Source of the DNA: Geosiphon pyriformis
Lineage: Eukaryota > Glomeromycota > Glomeromycetes > Archaeosporales > Geosiphonaceae
Assembly: GCA_016748015.1 (NCBI GenBank)
Contig: JAAOMT010000468.1
Span: 474,998-538,997 of the forward strand
Direction: 5' to 3'
Length of the DNA: 64,000 bases
The position numbers and the translations under genes were made by a program. Below, piece by piece: positions 35,485 to 48,299 of this stretch. Within the stretch, counting starts at the first letter, position 1; every line of letters begins with the position of its first letter. Below the pieces are notes generated by a model. That model was not told where the DNA came from, ran no database searches, and saw only the letters and a list, made by a program, of their open reading frames with translations.

Positions 35485-37060
35485 TTTAATTAATGAGTAA
35501 AGTCCAAACGCAACCTACTGCTATACATCAAAGAAATGATCTAAAATAAGCATGAATCATGTATTTTCTACATGTGACCAGCCACTCGGGCCAGTTAAAA
35601 CAACACTATACAGCTATACGAACAGAAACTAAGTCACTAATACCAGAAAAAAATAAGTAACACTTGTGATAACCAAAGCTAATATCAAAAGTCTTAACCA
35701 TTCTCAGCAAATTGACCATACCAGCAGAAAACTTCGAAGACAAACCAGACAATGAAATAGAAATTGAACCATCTAGAAGAATCAACCTGCTCTTTTCCAT
35801 GTATACACAATATTTCACATGAACTAACTAAATATCATCCCTAAAAGCAAGACCAAGAGAATATGTAAATTTAACAATCTTTGAACCAGCCACCTTAGGG
35901 TCATGGAAAACAAGAACAGTTTCATGAAACCAATCATTAAAAACAAAACCTTTATGAAAAGCCACCAACACTAAAGAACCAGAGACACAAGATGACAACA
36001 AACACAACACACTTGACGAAAAATGAGACAATCCAGAAAGTGTCTTCCAAGACTCCACGTGGGAATCTAATAACCAATGCCAAGTAGAATCATTGACTTC
36101 ACAAGAAAACACATGATCTGACACCTCTATTTCACCGCAATACAAGCACACAACACTAGGATAAGACCTATTGTAAAGGTGCTTACAAATAGCCACAGGC
36201 AGTCGATGATGTAAAGTCTTCATGAAATAAGTGCGCGCATTAGCCAAGACTCTGTTGGTAAAACCAGCAGCCATATGCAAATTCAGATGCCACACCAATG
36301 AGGAGCATGACCAATCAATCTCAGAAGCCAAATCACTCATCAAAAACTTAACTTCCAAACCTATTTCCCAATGTGCATGACTAATAGAGCAGAAAACATC
36401 TCGGACAAAACATCTAGAATTATCAGAAATCACAACACCATTGGCCACCAAAAAGTGCTCATTTAAGCGAAGAGGAAGAAACCAACTAGAAAGAAAGTCA
36501 AAACCAGCAATCACATCAGTCTGCTCATTCCTTTCCACACCAGAATGACCTTTGACTTTATGCCAACTAACTCTTAAAATTTTCCCATGAATTAAGTTAA
36601 TAATATGCTGATGCTCAACCCAGCACTGATTGTGAAAATCAGGATGTAAAAGACCTAATTCCAACTTGCACACATCCAAGGCAGACTAACTGTCTGAAAA
36701 CAGGTGAACTGAATTAAAAGGGGGAACACATTCCAGAGCCAAAGCAATGGCTTGTAGCTCAGCCAGAGTGGATGACATCAAACCCAAAATGCCAACGCCC
36801 AAACCCAAACCAACATCCTCAAAAAAGGCAGCAGTGCCAGCTTTACAGCCAACTGTATCCAGATTCCTCAAAGATCCATTCATGTAGACAGATAAACAAC
36901 CAGTTTCAACACGTGAGAAATGATCACAGACAGACAAAAATTCACCAGAACCAAGAATACTCAAAGAACCAACATTATCCAAAACTGAAGAAGGTGCAAA
37001 AGAAAAAGTCACGCCATTGAGAAATGCAGCAGAAAGCTTAAACCAATCAAAGATACTTTA
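35485..37060 (-). mobile_element. LINE copy D: 5'-truncated, 3' part only
   Basis: On the minus strand it starts just before RNase H (IFDWFKLSAAFLNG) and runs to the 3' UTR, which has the conserved motif at 35568-35587. The poly-A tail is a T run at about 35478-35487. Flanks are A/T-only. It is closer to the B/F subfamilies than to E in the tail region. Confidence 0.87.
35606..37055 (-). pseudogene. LINE D ORF2 remnant (RNase H, zinc finger, C-tail)
   Basis: RNase H motifs are YMNGSLRNLD (catalytic Asp changed to Asn), LAELQAIALALE, FSDS followed directly by a stop at 36686 (TAG, replacing the Gln of DSQA), and WHKVKGHSGVERNEQTD. The finger is CLYCGEIEVSDHVFSC and the tail ends DLVSVRIAV. 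A stop near 35828 (TAG) replaces the Trp of DDIWLV. No frameshift is needed across about 1.4 kb. Confidence 0.86.
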
Positions 37061-37644
37061 ATTAAAAACTTTTTATTTTTAATTAATAATTAATTAATTA
37101 AATTTTTAGTCTTTTTATTAATTTTTGTTTTTGTTTTGATTATTAATAAAAATATAAAATTAATGCTAAATTTTATTAAAAAAAAATCAATTAATATTGA
37201 TTTTAATTTAAAAATAGTAATATTAAAAAAAATTTAAAAGTTTTTCAAATATAATTTAAATTTTAATAATATTACAAATAAACTTAGTAAAATATAATTA
37301 TAATGTTTGGTGTTCATAATTTGTTATTGAAAACAGAATGATTTTTGAATAAATAGGTTTTGGTAATAAAATAAATTATTAATCTTTAAAAGTTTTTTTA
37401 TTTAAAGTTTTACTTATTAGATTTTTTTATCTAAAGTTTTACTTATTATATTTTTTATTATAAGACACAAAAATGTTGTTTTTTGTTATAATTGGGTTTT
37501 TTTTCTAATTAGTTAAAAATAATCACTAAAATCTGGCATTGTTTTTTGGTTTTTCTAATAAGCTAACAAAATAAAGTTAATATTTAAACTTAAAAAAAAC
37601 TTTTTTTTTTACCAGACTATTATAAAGTTTAATCTTAAAACATT
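37061..37644. other. A/T-rich spacer
   Basis: Short A/T-dominated stretch between LINE D and LINE E with nothing recognisable. Confidence 0.6.
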
Positions 37645-37784
37645 CGATTTTTTTTTTTTAATGCATTTTAACGAGTGTAGCCCAATCGCTATCTAGTACA
37701 TAGAACCAAACTAAGAGGCTCAAACTAAACGCGACTCACGCACTTTCTACATGTGGCTAGCCACTCAGGCCAGACAAGGCAACA

Positions 37785-40700
37785 CTACACATCTATAACT
37801 ACCCGCACACTGCCACCCAGACCAGAAAAGAAACAAAAAGGCTTCCGACGACTAAAGCTAACAGCAAAGAAATTGGCCAAACCAAGCAATCTCACAACAC
37901 CATCAGACAAAACCAAAGACACACCACAAGGGAGCCCAGAAACAACACCAACATCACAGACCAGACCAGCCTTCTCCATCACCACCCAGTGGCTGGCTCT
38001 AGCCAACCATACCTTAGCACGATGTAAACCAACAACGAACCTAACATAATCAACAATCCTAGCAGTGGCCACTTTTCTATCCTCAAAAACATCGCAAGCC
38101 TCCTCATACTACTCCTTCAGCACAAACCCTTTGCACACCAAAGTGTACAGTCCAACATCAATGGAACATTGAGACAAAACCTGCAACACAGCAGAAGCAG
38201 AGAAACCACCAGCCAAAGCTGACCAACGAGCAGAAGCCTCCGCCAAAATCTCACCACAAATGCCAGACTCATGAACATAAGTAAAAATGTGGTCAGAGAA
38301 CTCCACCTCACCGCAAAACAAACACAACACACTAAGGTAGCATTTATCATACAACCTCTTTCTAATGGCCACCGGCAACCTCCTGTGCACAGCCTTCATA
38401 ACATAAGTGCGAAGCGATGAGGATGCGCGGCTAGTGAACCCAGCAAGCATATGAGAATCAGGATGCCACACTTTTGCCGTGACAACCCAGTCTATGCAAC
38501 CAATCATCGCATCTGGAACCACATCACAACCAGGCCCAGCTTCCCAACGAACACAACGAATTGATCGAAAAATATTCCTGACAAAATGATGGGCATTACC
38601 AGAAACAGCGACACCCTCAGCAACCAAAAAATGTTCACGCACATCGGCACAAAGGGAAAAGGGAGACCCAGAGACAGCCCCAGCAGCCAAGTCAGCTTTC
38701 ACATTACCAGGAATTCCAGAGTGTCCCTTCACCTTAACCCAACTCACACTGAGATCCTTATCCCTGACCAAATTGAAAATATGACACCTTTCCAGCCAGC
38801 ATTGATTACGAAAATCAGGAGCAACCAAAGACATCTCAGACACACATGCGTCAATGGCAACCTGGCTGTCAAGACGCAACACCACAGTACTTGAAGAAGG
38901 AACACACTCCAAAGCCAAAGCGACAGCCTGTAACTCAGCCTTAGTAGATGACAAAAGACCACGAACAGCGACACCAATACTCATATCCAAGACCGGAAAG
39001 TACGCAGCAGCACCACAGGTGACCTCAGCAGAGCCTGCATTCCTCAAAGACCCATCCATGAAAACTTCAAAAGAGTCTGACCAAATGTCATGCAACCCAT
39101 CCTTAACTGCAGAAAATACTCCAGACCCCAAAATGTCCAAACCAAGCTTTTCTGCAGAGCCAACAGAACCAGAAAATGAGTAACCCTGATCTTTCAAAAA
39201 CTCAGAAGAAACCACGAACCAGTAAGGCACAGGGCCACGCAGATCCAACCTCTTCCAACGACGAAAAGTTTTCTAATCCAACAAAACACCTTTCTTATCA
39301 AAAAGCCGATCACCAAAAGCGACACCAAAACGTTTAAGAGATTTGACCGAATCAAAATACAGAGACTTTCCAAGAACAGAGGACAACAGGAACTGACCAA
39401 GACTACGAAATGCAGTGGGAAGGTTGTTCACCAAAGTAAGCTCATTGCCCAGAAAGATCTTCACCATCCCAGCCAAAAAATTGTTCACTGGACTAACATG
39501 CAACCTGACCGGAAACTGCAAAGGATCCAAAGGAGCCCAACCAAGAACCTGTAGGTCCAAAAACCTATGTCTAAACAAACGCCCAAGAATGCCAAAAGCA
39601 TTAGAGAACGCCATCAAAGCAGCAACCTTCCTTTCAGACTGCACCTGCTCAAAAGGCTTTAGGCCATACAATGAGGGATGATGCAAAGCAGTGTCAGGAA
39701 AATCATGGAGGAGACAAGCCTTAAACCTAAGACCCTTTCTAACCAAGACATTCCACTTGTGACAAACATTAGATAAGACAAAACTGAACTGAGTATGATA
39801 GCCAACAATAGGCTGCAAAACAGCTGACATCAGATACGAGAATTGTTTGTCTGTAATAGCCTTCTTAAGCACAACATTGATGAAGAAACGTACATCTGCA
39901 TGAGCCTTGGCAACACTCGGCTTGGAGAGCCTCTCAGTCGACAGAAAAATACCCAGATACCGATGTGCTTCCCCTTTCTTGGCAATAGAGATTGGCTGAC
40001 CACAAATGTTCAGTGAAGCAACTTTAATGCCTTGATTGATGGGAATAGCCACTGTCTTCTCACTATTGATAGAAATATCATTGATCACAAAAAATTCACT
40101 GGCAATGTTCAGAGCATATTGAGTAGAAGCCTGACAATTTCCAACCCAGATCGTATCATCGACAAACGCACCAGCCAAAAAATACGATGTCAAACCACTA
40201 TTGCCCTCAATTCTGCCAGATTTCGAAACAAACTTAGTATCAATCCGGTACCCACACAATTGTTTGTGCTTTTTAACCTTACACAAAAGCGGATCGTAAA
40301 AAATCCTCTAAAGAAGTGGCGAAAAGACCTCACCCTGGTCCAGCCCATCATGCACCTTATAACCACCAGACAAACCAAAGTCAGTCATCACCCTATTAAC
40401 TCTATCCTCATGAATACCACCAAAAAACCTTATGAACCTCTCACACATCTTGACACGCCATAAACTAGCTCTTAAATGATGCCACCCAACTGAATCGTAA
40501 GCTTTCCGCATATCTTGCAAGACCAACCATAACTCCCTATCCTTCTCAATGGCATCCTCAATTACCGAACTGACAGCAAACACTGGAAATTGCGTTGACG
40601 TACTCTTCAGCACCGAAAAGTTGTCATCCTGAAGAACATTGAACTTGCTACAAGCTATTAAAATACAGTCAGACAGAATCTTGGAAAGAATCTTCCTGGC

Positions 40701-42470
40701 AGTCTCAATCAAAGCAATGGGCCGAGTGTTTGTAAGAACTCCATCCCAGTCATAAGGCTTAGGAATTATAGACACCCAAGCTCTCTTCCACAAAACAGGC
40801 ACCACACCACCCAACAAACATTTATTAAACAGTGCCAACAGACACCCCAAAACTACCTCACCACCATGTTTCCATAATTCATTAGGAACACCAGACAAAC
40901 CAGCAGCCTTGCCATTAGGAAGACCACCAACAACAGAAAGTAACTTGCCCATACTGATTGCACTCATAACACCTGAAAAAGCATCATCCCGAACATAGTC
41001 CAAAGGCGCGTACTGACAAGCCCAAAGATCAGGAAGCACTGACTGCACAGAGCATTTCCTCGTCCACCCCTCCATTATTCCATCCACACTGGACTTCACC
41101 TCTTCAGGCAACAAAACCAGATCATCATCAACTATCAAGTGATCCAACACAACCTTGTGAAAAGACTTTTCCAACACACTCCTGATCATACTACCCTTAT
41201 CTGAACAGAAATTATCCATGCACTTCTTAATCATCTTCCTAACCAAAGCTTTCTCAGCCAACTTTGACTCAAACATCTTTGACCTCCTATAATCTCTATG
41301 AACCAATGACAAATGTCTAACAACAACATCAAATTTAACACCCGAGCCAACCAAATCCTTGAAAGCATGAGCCTTTGCGTTATCCAGAGTCGACCATTTA
41401 CTCACAAGACGATCAGTGCCCAGCAAGTCACCAGAGCAAAATTTCTTGACAATCTTGGCCACCAACAATTCCAGACCAAAAAACCTAGAAGAATGTTTGT
41501 TTCTCGAACACTTGAATTCACTAAACCAATGCCTCGAAAATGTCACATCAGCAGAATCCACCACAGCTCCCACCAGAACTGCCCACATAGCATCCACATC
41601 ACCACGTATTTCGGCACCAGAAAACACCTCACCCAAAAACAAAAGTTTAGCTGATGAGAGGTCTTTAAACTTAGCCCATCCAACACAGTCAGCATTCCTG
41701 ATTTTGAACTTTCAATGATCTTTATTCGCCTGCTTGTGCAAACTGTTCAATTGTACATTTAGAAGCCCACCCAAACCGACTGAAACCACAACTGCCTTGT
41801 GATCAGTGTCAAAAAAATCTGAAACAGAGACAACTTGATGACCAGCAACAGCAGAAGACAAATTACCACCAACAAAAATGTAATCAATCGTTTTCCCAAC
41901 CCCTTTCGAATTGCTCCACGTATAAGAATTAGCCAAATGATGACCAACAAATGAATTGACCAAACCCAAACTCAAACAAAACTTGAAACTAGCATTTCTA
42001 CCAGATCCATTCTCATTAAGGTCCCCACCCAAGACAACAAAATTGCTGGAATTGACTGTCTTTGCAATGAGGGTGTTAACTTTAGAAGCCTGACCAAATT
42101 TAGCCCCAGAAGAGGCACCAGCATACAACTCCAAAACAGTAACCAAGAGCTTGCTCTTAAACAGGAGCCGAACAGAAATAACCCGACCAGGAATCTTCTC
42201 CACCTTAGATACATAATGGGCCAAAGAAGTGTTCATAACAATCGCAACCCCAGCACCCATAAAACTCTTATCCAAGCCAGAAGAAAATACTCGCACTCCA
42301 TCAAACTTATCCTTTATCCACGGCCCAGAAGAGGATCTCAACTTAGTCTCAGTGATAAAAAAAACCATATTTCCCGAGTTCACATGCCAACAAACAACAT
42401 CCGCTTGTTTCGCAGGAACATTGATACCCCGAACATTGCACGTAGCAAATTTCCAAACCAAACTACTCAT
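37785..42470 (-). pseudogene. LINE E ORF2 (APE endonuclease, RT, RNase H, zinc finger, C-tail), four Trp-to-stop changes only
   Basis: 1562 codons in one frame. The endonuclease has CNVRGIN, ITETKL, GGDLNENG, TIDYIFV and DTDHKAV. RT has an intact AGAFVDDTIWVG near 40150 and GLDQGEVFSPLL. RNase H has FMDGSLRNAG, KAELQAVALALE, RLDSQVAID and VKVKGHSGIPGNVKAD. The finger is CLFCGEVEFSDHIFTY, with its last Cys changed to Tyr. The tail ends RVVIDV. The only in-frame stops are 41712-41714 (TGA), 40308-40310 (TAG), 39273-39275 (TAG) and 38109-38111 (TAG), and each falls on a Trp seen in other copies. It is one G-to-A step per stop away from a full protein. Confidence 0.9.
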
Positions 42471-44422
42471 TGAGATGGAGGAAAAGCCAACGAACCCGAT
42501 CCAGAATGCAGATGATCCAATCTATCCAAGACCGAACAAACTGAAGCCTCAAGAGCCATCATATTTGATTCCAAACTGCCAATCTTGGCAGTCAAAACCT
42601 TAGAACTGCTCGGACTGAAATTAACAACCGACCCACCAACATTGGGAGAAGAAGAAGCAGACGACAACAACGTGCCATCCAACTCCATATCCGGGTCCGT
42701 ATCTGAAACAACGACAGTTGGAGACACCAAAGGAAGAGCTGAGAGAGAAGATGCCAATGGCACCAAGTCAACAAAACTTAACTTCTTTAAAATGAGTGAG
42801 ACTTGGTCTGAGAGAATTTCTACGGAGTGTTCCAGCACAGCTAGGCGACTACCTAGATCAGTGGCACCAGACGAGAAGGAATCCATTAAGAAAGCCATCG
42901 AACCAGAGATCAAACTAACACCAGGAGCACCTGAAAAGACAACGCGAGAGGAGAAACTGCCTGCCACTTGGGCCCACGTTTTCCCACCAAAAGAAACTGG
43001 ACGAGCGATAGGGGCCGACTTCTTCTTATATATCCCAGCTAGACGAACCCAATCTTGCTCAGAAACCACCCTTCTACTTCGAACACCAGAATACACACCC
43101 AAGGAACAATTGACTGAAACATAACCAAATTGTTTACAATGAGCACAACTGGCCAAAGAAAGACCAGCCCAACGCAAACTCACATTCCTGAAAACTGGAA
43201 CGGTACCAATAGCAGCCAATTTGGATGCCTCATCACCAAAACAAATTACAGCACATCTATTACGAACATATGAATTAAGGTTACGGCCAATATAACAAGT
43301 CTTCCCACCATATGATTCCAACAAATTGGAGAGGTCATGAGCATTAGTGCCAACTGGAAGAGTATAAAGTAAAGCCCGATGCTGATCTCTCGATACTCAC
43401 GTTTGTTTATTAATATTTGCTTTTGCCACTCAGACCGAATCCTTTCTCATGAGCACAGATCATCTAGCTGTGACCAAATCAGCCATCTCAGATGATTCAT
43501 ATTCTACCAGGGCCTTTTGCCAAAGACCAATAAGCTGCACTTTAATTGAAACAATCTTGCCAAACTTGGAGAACACTGCCTCAATTGCTGATTTGGGAAG
43601 ATCTACTGAGATTTCCTTGACAATCACCTCCCGATCTGAATGACTGTTTACTTTTCTTAGATCATCATTTACCAATATTTTTTCACTGATCGCCATTTCC
43701 CTCGCCTTAAACAAACTTTTCTCAGATGTAAATGATGATCTTATTATTCCAGAAAATTTTGAGGGAGTCGAAGCCCCCCCAAAACCATCAACCTGATAAA
43801 AAAATTTTTTCACATAAACCAACTTATCACCAGTAGTTTTGCCAGGAACGGCAGATAGCTCAATATCCAATGCAAATGATTTCGACGAAATAAAACTCTG
43901 TTTCTCCGGAGCACGTGACCCGACTGGAGGAATGCGATTGGACCCACAAAATTTTGAACTCGGAAGGGGCAGAGTGTCTTCACCATCACTTAGTGCGTTG
44001 AAAGATAGAGGTGGCGGCTTACTGTTCAGAACATAGGTGCGGGTACGTGTCTTCCTAGGCGTGGCATCATTCATGTCATCGTCAAAACCTGAAACATCCA
44101 ACTCTGCATAACTAGTTTCCTCAGCGACGACGTTTTCCAAGTTATCCAAGTCCGAAACGCCACTTACGCTGTCCACTTCGCTGTTGACCTCGCTAGCCCA
44201 TGATCACCCAATATTAGGTCTGTCACCACTTTCATCCATAATGTTCGAAACACCAGCAGACGACTCCACCAAACTATCAACCACCACAGATTTCTTTGGC
44301 TTCTTATAGGACGCACCGCGAGATTGAGGACCAACCAAACACTTATTTTTGACACCAGACCGGGTTCCCAACCCAGCCGAAATAGACCCAAAACCACCAG
44401 CAGCAACGCCCACTGGTTCCAT
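42467..44422 (-). pseudogene. LINE E ORF1, complete length, four TGA stops
   Basis: 652 codons from ATG 44422-44420 to the ATGA overlap, in one frame. Order: Gly/Ser-rich N-terminus; basic and Pro-rich linker (TPRKTRTRTYVLNSKPPP); KSFALDIELSAVPGK; RRM-like segment (VIVKEISVDLPKSAIEAVF, FGKIVSIKVQLIG, KALVEYE); cysteine knuckle CAHCKQFGYVSVNC with Val at the usual His position; FGGKTWAQVAG. Stops are all TGA: 44204, 43460 (at the Trp of ARWSVL), about 43432 (likely from CGA) and about 43400 (at the Trp of KQTW). The start is supported by an aligned ATG in copy F (56299) with a similar leader. Confidence 0.85.
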
Positions 44423-44556
44423 AGCCACAAAAAGGGGAATGTCTGAAGAAATAACTGGAGAGAAGTGAAAGGGAAAGGGAAAAGGAAGGCTATTTCAATG
44501 ATGACTCAAAGCTCTCATTGTGACCAGGGGATCAACGAAGGAAAAAGCCGATTTTT

Positions 44557-45422
44557 AATATTGTTACTTTTCAAAAATAAAAAAATAAAATAAAATAAAA
44601 TAAAATAAAAGTAAAAAAAAATGAAAAAAAATTAATATTTTATCAATTATTATAATTAAAAGTGATTAATTCAAGTTATTAAAATTTTAAAAACAGTTAT
44701 GTTAATTATATTTGGTCTGAAACAAAGATAAAAAAACAAACAATTTAGATTTTAACAATAAGCTTTAAAACTTATATAGTTGATTAAAATAATAATATTT
44801 TATTTAATAAATTTAAAATATAAAAAATAAAAAGAAGAAAAAAGTTTCTAAAGCTAAAAATAAGATAAAAATATTAATTTGATTTTGTTTTTTTTTTAAA
44901 AACTAGTTTTTATACATATTTTTTAGTTTTATAAAATTGTTTTTAATTGTTTATTATTATTAATTATTGTTTATTATATATATATATTGTTTTATTTTTT
45001 TCTGTTATAATTAGTTATTTTAGATTATAACTAGTTATTTGTATTATTAGAGATTATCTTAAATTATTTTGTATTATTTTGTATTATCTTATATTATCAT
45101 ATTTTTTTATGTTATTATATAATATTCATGTTTTTTTTAATAAGTTTCTAATTAATTTTTTTACTTGAATAATAACTACTATTTAAATTTAAATTTATTT
45201 TATATTATAAAAAATTTAATTTTAAAAAATTATAATATGTAATATAAAAAATATACACAATTCTATAAATTAAAATTATATAATAAAATAATACAAAAAA
45301 TAAATAATTTGGTTTTAATTATTATAAAATTAAATTTAAAATTTTTTTTGGATATTAAATCAAAAATAAATATAAAGTATCAAAATTTTTGTTTTAAAAA
45401 AATATTGATTATTTAGATTTAA

Positions 45423-45458
<36 letters not shown>

Positions 45459-46159
45459 TTATTATTATTATTATTATAAAACATATATATAAAGTTAAAA
45501 ATATTTTAAAATACTTATTAATTATTAGATTTTTATATAAAAATTTTGTTTTTGTTTTTGTTTTTAAGTTTTATACTATAGTTTTATTTAAAATATATTT
45601 TATTTAAACTATTAAAATTATTAAAATATTAATTAATAATTTTAACTAAAAAAAATTAAATACAATATTAATTTAAATATATTCAAAAACATAGGCTTTT
45701 ATATTAAAAAAATATTAATTTTTTAATATAATATAATTTTAAAAAAGCTTTTAAAACTTTGAATTTATTTTAATTAATAAAACTATATTAAATAAAAAAA
45801 TATTTAATATTAACAAGTTTTTTAATACAAATTACATAATTTTTTTGGTATTTTTTGGTTTAAGTAATTTGTTAAATAATAAAATTTTATTAATTTGTAA
45901 ACAAACCAAAAAAATTATTAAAAATTTAATTTAAATAAAATTAATATAAATTAATAAAATAAATTTAATAATATTATCAAATAAAATAATAATATTATAA
46001 GTTATTATTAATTATTTAACCAATTTATTACTATTAATAATAATAATTTAATTTATATAATACATAAATATAATTAATATATAATATTATTATTATGTAA
46101 TATTTTAAATTTTATAATATTTAAAAATATTGTAAAAAATTTTATTATATTTTGTAAAA
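44557..46159. other. A/T-only spacer
   Basis: 1.6 kb of nearly pure A/T between LINE E and the 5' remnant of LINE F. It includes (AAT)n followed by (TTA)n around 45429-45478, an inverted pair that could form a weak hairpin. No gene is recognisable. Confidence 0.6.
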
Positions 46160-46196
46160 AAACTTTTTTTTCTTATCAATTCTCTGGTTATGACGA

Positions 46197-46989
46197 TATT
46201 ACAAGTAATTATTTGTGGTCTCAAAGCAAATAACAAATCTGTAATTAAGTGTTCAATTGATTTTAATAGTATTGGTTTCTAAAAGTTTTGGTTATTTGAA
46301 GGTTTTGGGTTGAAGTTTTTTGTATAATAGACAGAGATTTAGTAGTAATTGTAGTAGATTTCTGGAATTACAATTCTGCCCAATTTTTTTCTCAGCTTGA
46401 TAGCCAGATTTACTCTGGTAGTCGTGTTTTTTTAATAAGCTATCTGTTAATATATATGCAATTTTACCCTTATTTTTGGGTCTTTTACCAGACTATCCTT
46501 GATGTTAATAATTCAGCACTTTATTCTTTAATCAATTAGTCAACAACAAGAAATAACAAACAAAAAAAAATAAAAAAAAATAAAAAAATAAGCCAAGGCA
46601 ATAAGTATTAGTATTCTGTTAATAATCATAATCAAGAATTATTGTTCCAATGTGGTTAAGTATTAATTACTATTAACATGAAGTGATGATAGTGGAAAGT
46701 GAATTGAAGATATTGAATAATTATTTATTAATATTTGTGATGTGGAAAATTGCTTAGATTAAATCTAAACTAAGAGGTCTCTTTTTTCTGCTTTTAATAC
46801 TACTGCTATATATACCTAATTTATGTTTTATGAGATTGTTCACATTCTTGAGCAGTGCACTATGATTTCTTAAGTAGTGTGTCATAATTTCTGACATTGC
46901 TTCATATTGCTGAACAATATGCTCACATGCTAACTACTACTCTCTTATTGGTTTACTATTTTCTATATCTGTTTTCTTTATAAGTAATA
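46197..46989 (-). repeat. gypsy LTR (3' LTR of the minus-strand element)
   Basis: 793 bp direct repeat of 55308-56201. It begins TATTACAAGTAATT and ends AAGTAATA. It is about 100 bp shorter than its partner because it has fewer copies of the TTGCTnAGCAA-containing unit. A TATATATA stretch near 46806-46814 is in the likely promoter half. Confidence 0.92.
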
Positions 46990-46991
46990 TT

Positions 46992-47005
46992 ATCTTTTCT
47001 TTTTA
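46992..47005 (-). other. candidate polypurine tract
   Basis: Immediately inside the 3' LTR the sense strand reads TTAAAAAGAAAAGATA, a purine run of the kind that primes plus-strand synthesis. Its position next to the LTR border supports the call. Confidence 0.65.
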
Positions 47006-48299
47006 ATATTGAGTTTCATCGAAATCCTCATTTTGAATTATGTCAAATACTTTTTTTTCAAGTAGCGTTTGTTCCACTCTACTCTTTATTTCTTCAATTT
47101 GTGAGTTGTTTATTCTTCTTTATTGGTTGATGGTTATTGTTTCTATGTTAGCATGTAACAATACTTCTGGGTAGTTTTGAAATATTGTGTGTAGTCAATA
47201 AATGGTTCTAATGTGTAGTGTTAAGTTTGTTTTCTTTTCAATAATGTTTTCAATATTTCTGATTATCTCTTAATTGAAGATTCTTTTGGATTTGTCAAGA
47301 TATAATTTCTGAATATCTACTTTTCATCTCAATTGATAGTAGCAGTATGGTATTGGAAGTTGGTTTATTTATTGGTTTCAATTTTTTTTTATTGGTTCTT
47401 CTGTTAGAACAATAATAGTTATCTTTTCAAAAGTGTTTTTTACTTTTTTTACTATTTTATTTGACCAGTTTATTGATTTTTTCTGTGGTTGCTGGTATGG
47501 TGTATTTTTCTCTTTTTGTTTGGTGTTTTGATAACAGATTGTTTAGTTGTTGATGGTAATTTCTATGTTTACTTGCTGTTGACTTAAAGCCTGAAACAAT
47601 TGTTAAGCTAAAGTGTTGGTTTGGTATTTTCATTTTTTGTTATTGCTTTTGTCATGTATACTGTGTTTTTATATATTCTTTTGGTTGTTCAATTTGACGT
47701 GTTTGGTTCAATGACTATGATTGGTTTCAGATTTTATGAAATCTTATCTGGTTGAACTAGTATTTTCTGTGCTTTTAGTTGTAAAATATTACTGGTGAAT
47801 GCTGATGCTATGTTTTGTTATAGTTTCAGTCGATCTCTATGTGCTGCTTTGGTTAAGATTTTGTTGTTCAATCTTAATTTATAAGCTCTATTTTCTAGAA
47901 TTTTTTCTACATGAAATAGTCCATCTCATTTGGAGTTAAATTTTCTACTCTATTGTTTTTTTGTTTTGGTATGATGTAAAAGTATTTTGTTTCTAATCCT
48001 AAATTTGACTGGTTTATCTGGTAATTGGTTATCATGTCTTTCTTTTTGTTTTTTTTGTAACTTTTGGATGTTATCAGCTGCTTTTTGTCATTTGTTTTCT
48101 AGTGTTTTCATTAAGTTATATGTTTTTCTTAACAATGTTCTTTGAAAATTCTCTTTTGTTATTGGTTCTGTTGGATATGTTTTGACTTCTATCTTGACTG
48201 GTAATGTTGCTGTTCTACTGTATACTAATTCAAATGGTGTTGCTTGTGTAATGTCTTGTTTTATTGTCTAATAAGCAAATAATATTGATAGTATAAACA

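Larger units (their letters stand above)
37653..44548 (-). mobile_element. LINE copy E: full-length, best preserved
   Basis: About 6.9 kb: 5' leader, ORF1 (44422-42467), ORF2 (42470-37785), a 3' UTR with the motif at 37747-37766, and a tail. CGATTTTT occurs at 37645-37652 and 44549-44556, a plausible target-site duplication; the tail poly-T makes its inner border uncertain. The copy is visibly richer in G+C than its surroundings, keeps both frames without indels, and has only eight in-frame stops. It is the youngest-looking copy. Confidence 0.92.

Noticed and set aside
37785-42470. Alternative genetic code with TGA or TAG read as Trp
   Set aside because: The four host genes with complete 3' ends terminate at TAA or TGA where expected, have no internal TGA or TAG, and use TGG for Trp.
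42585-43124. 179-codon plus-strand ORF opposite LINE E ORF1, and similar antisense ORFs in B and C
   Set aside because: The sense strand is G/T-rich, so its complement has few stops; predicted proteins are low-complexity and not conserved between copies.
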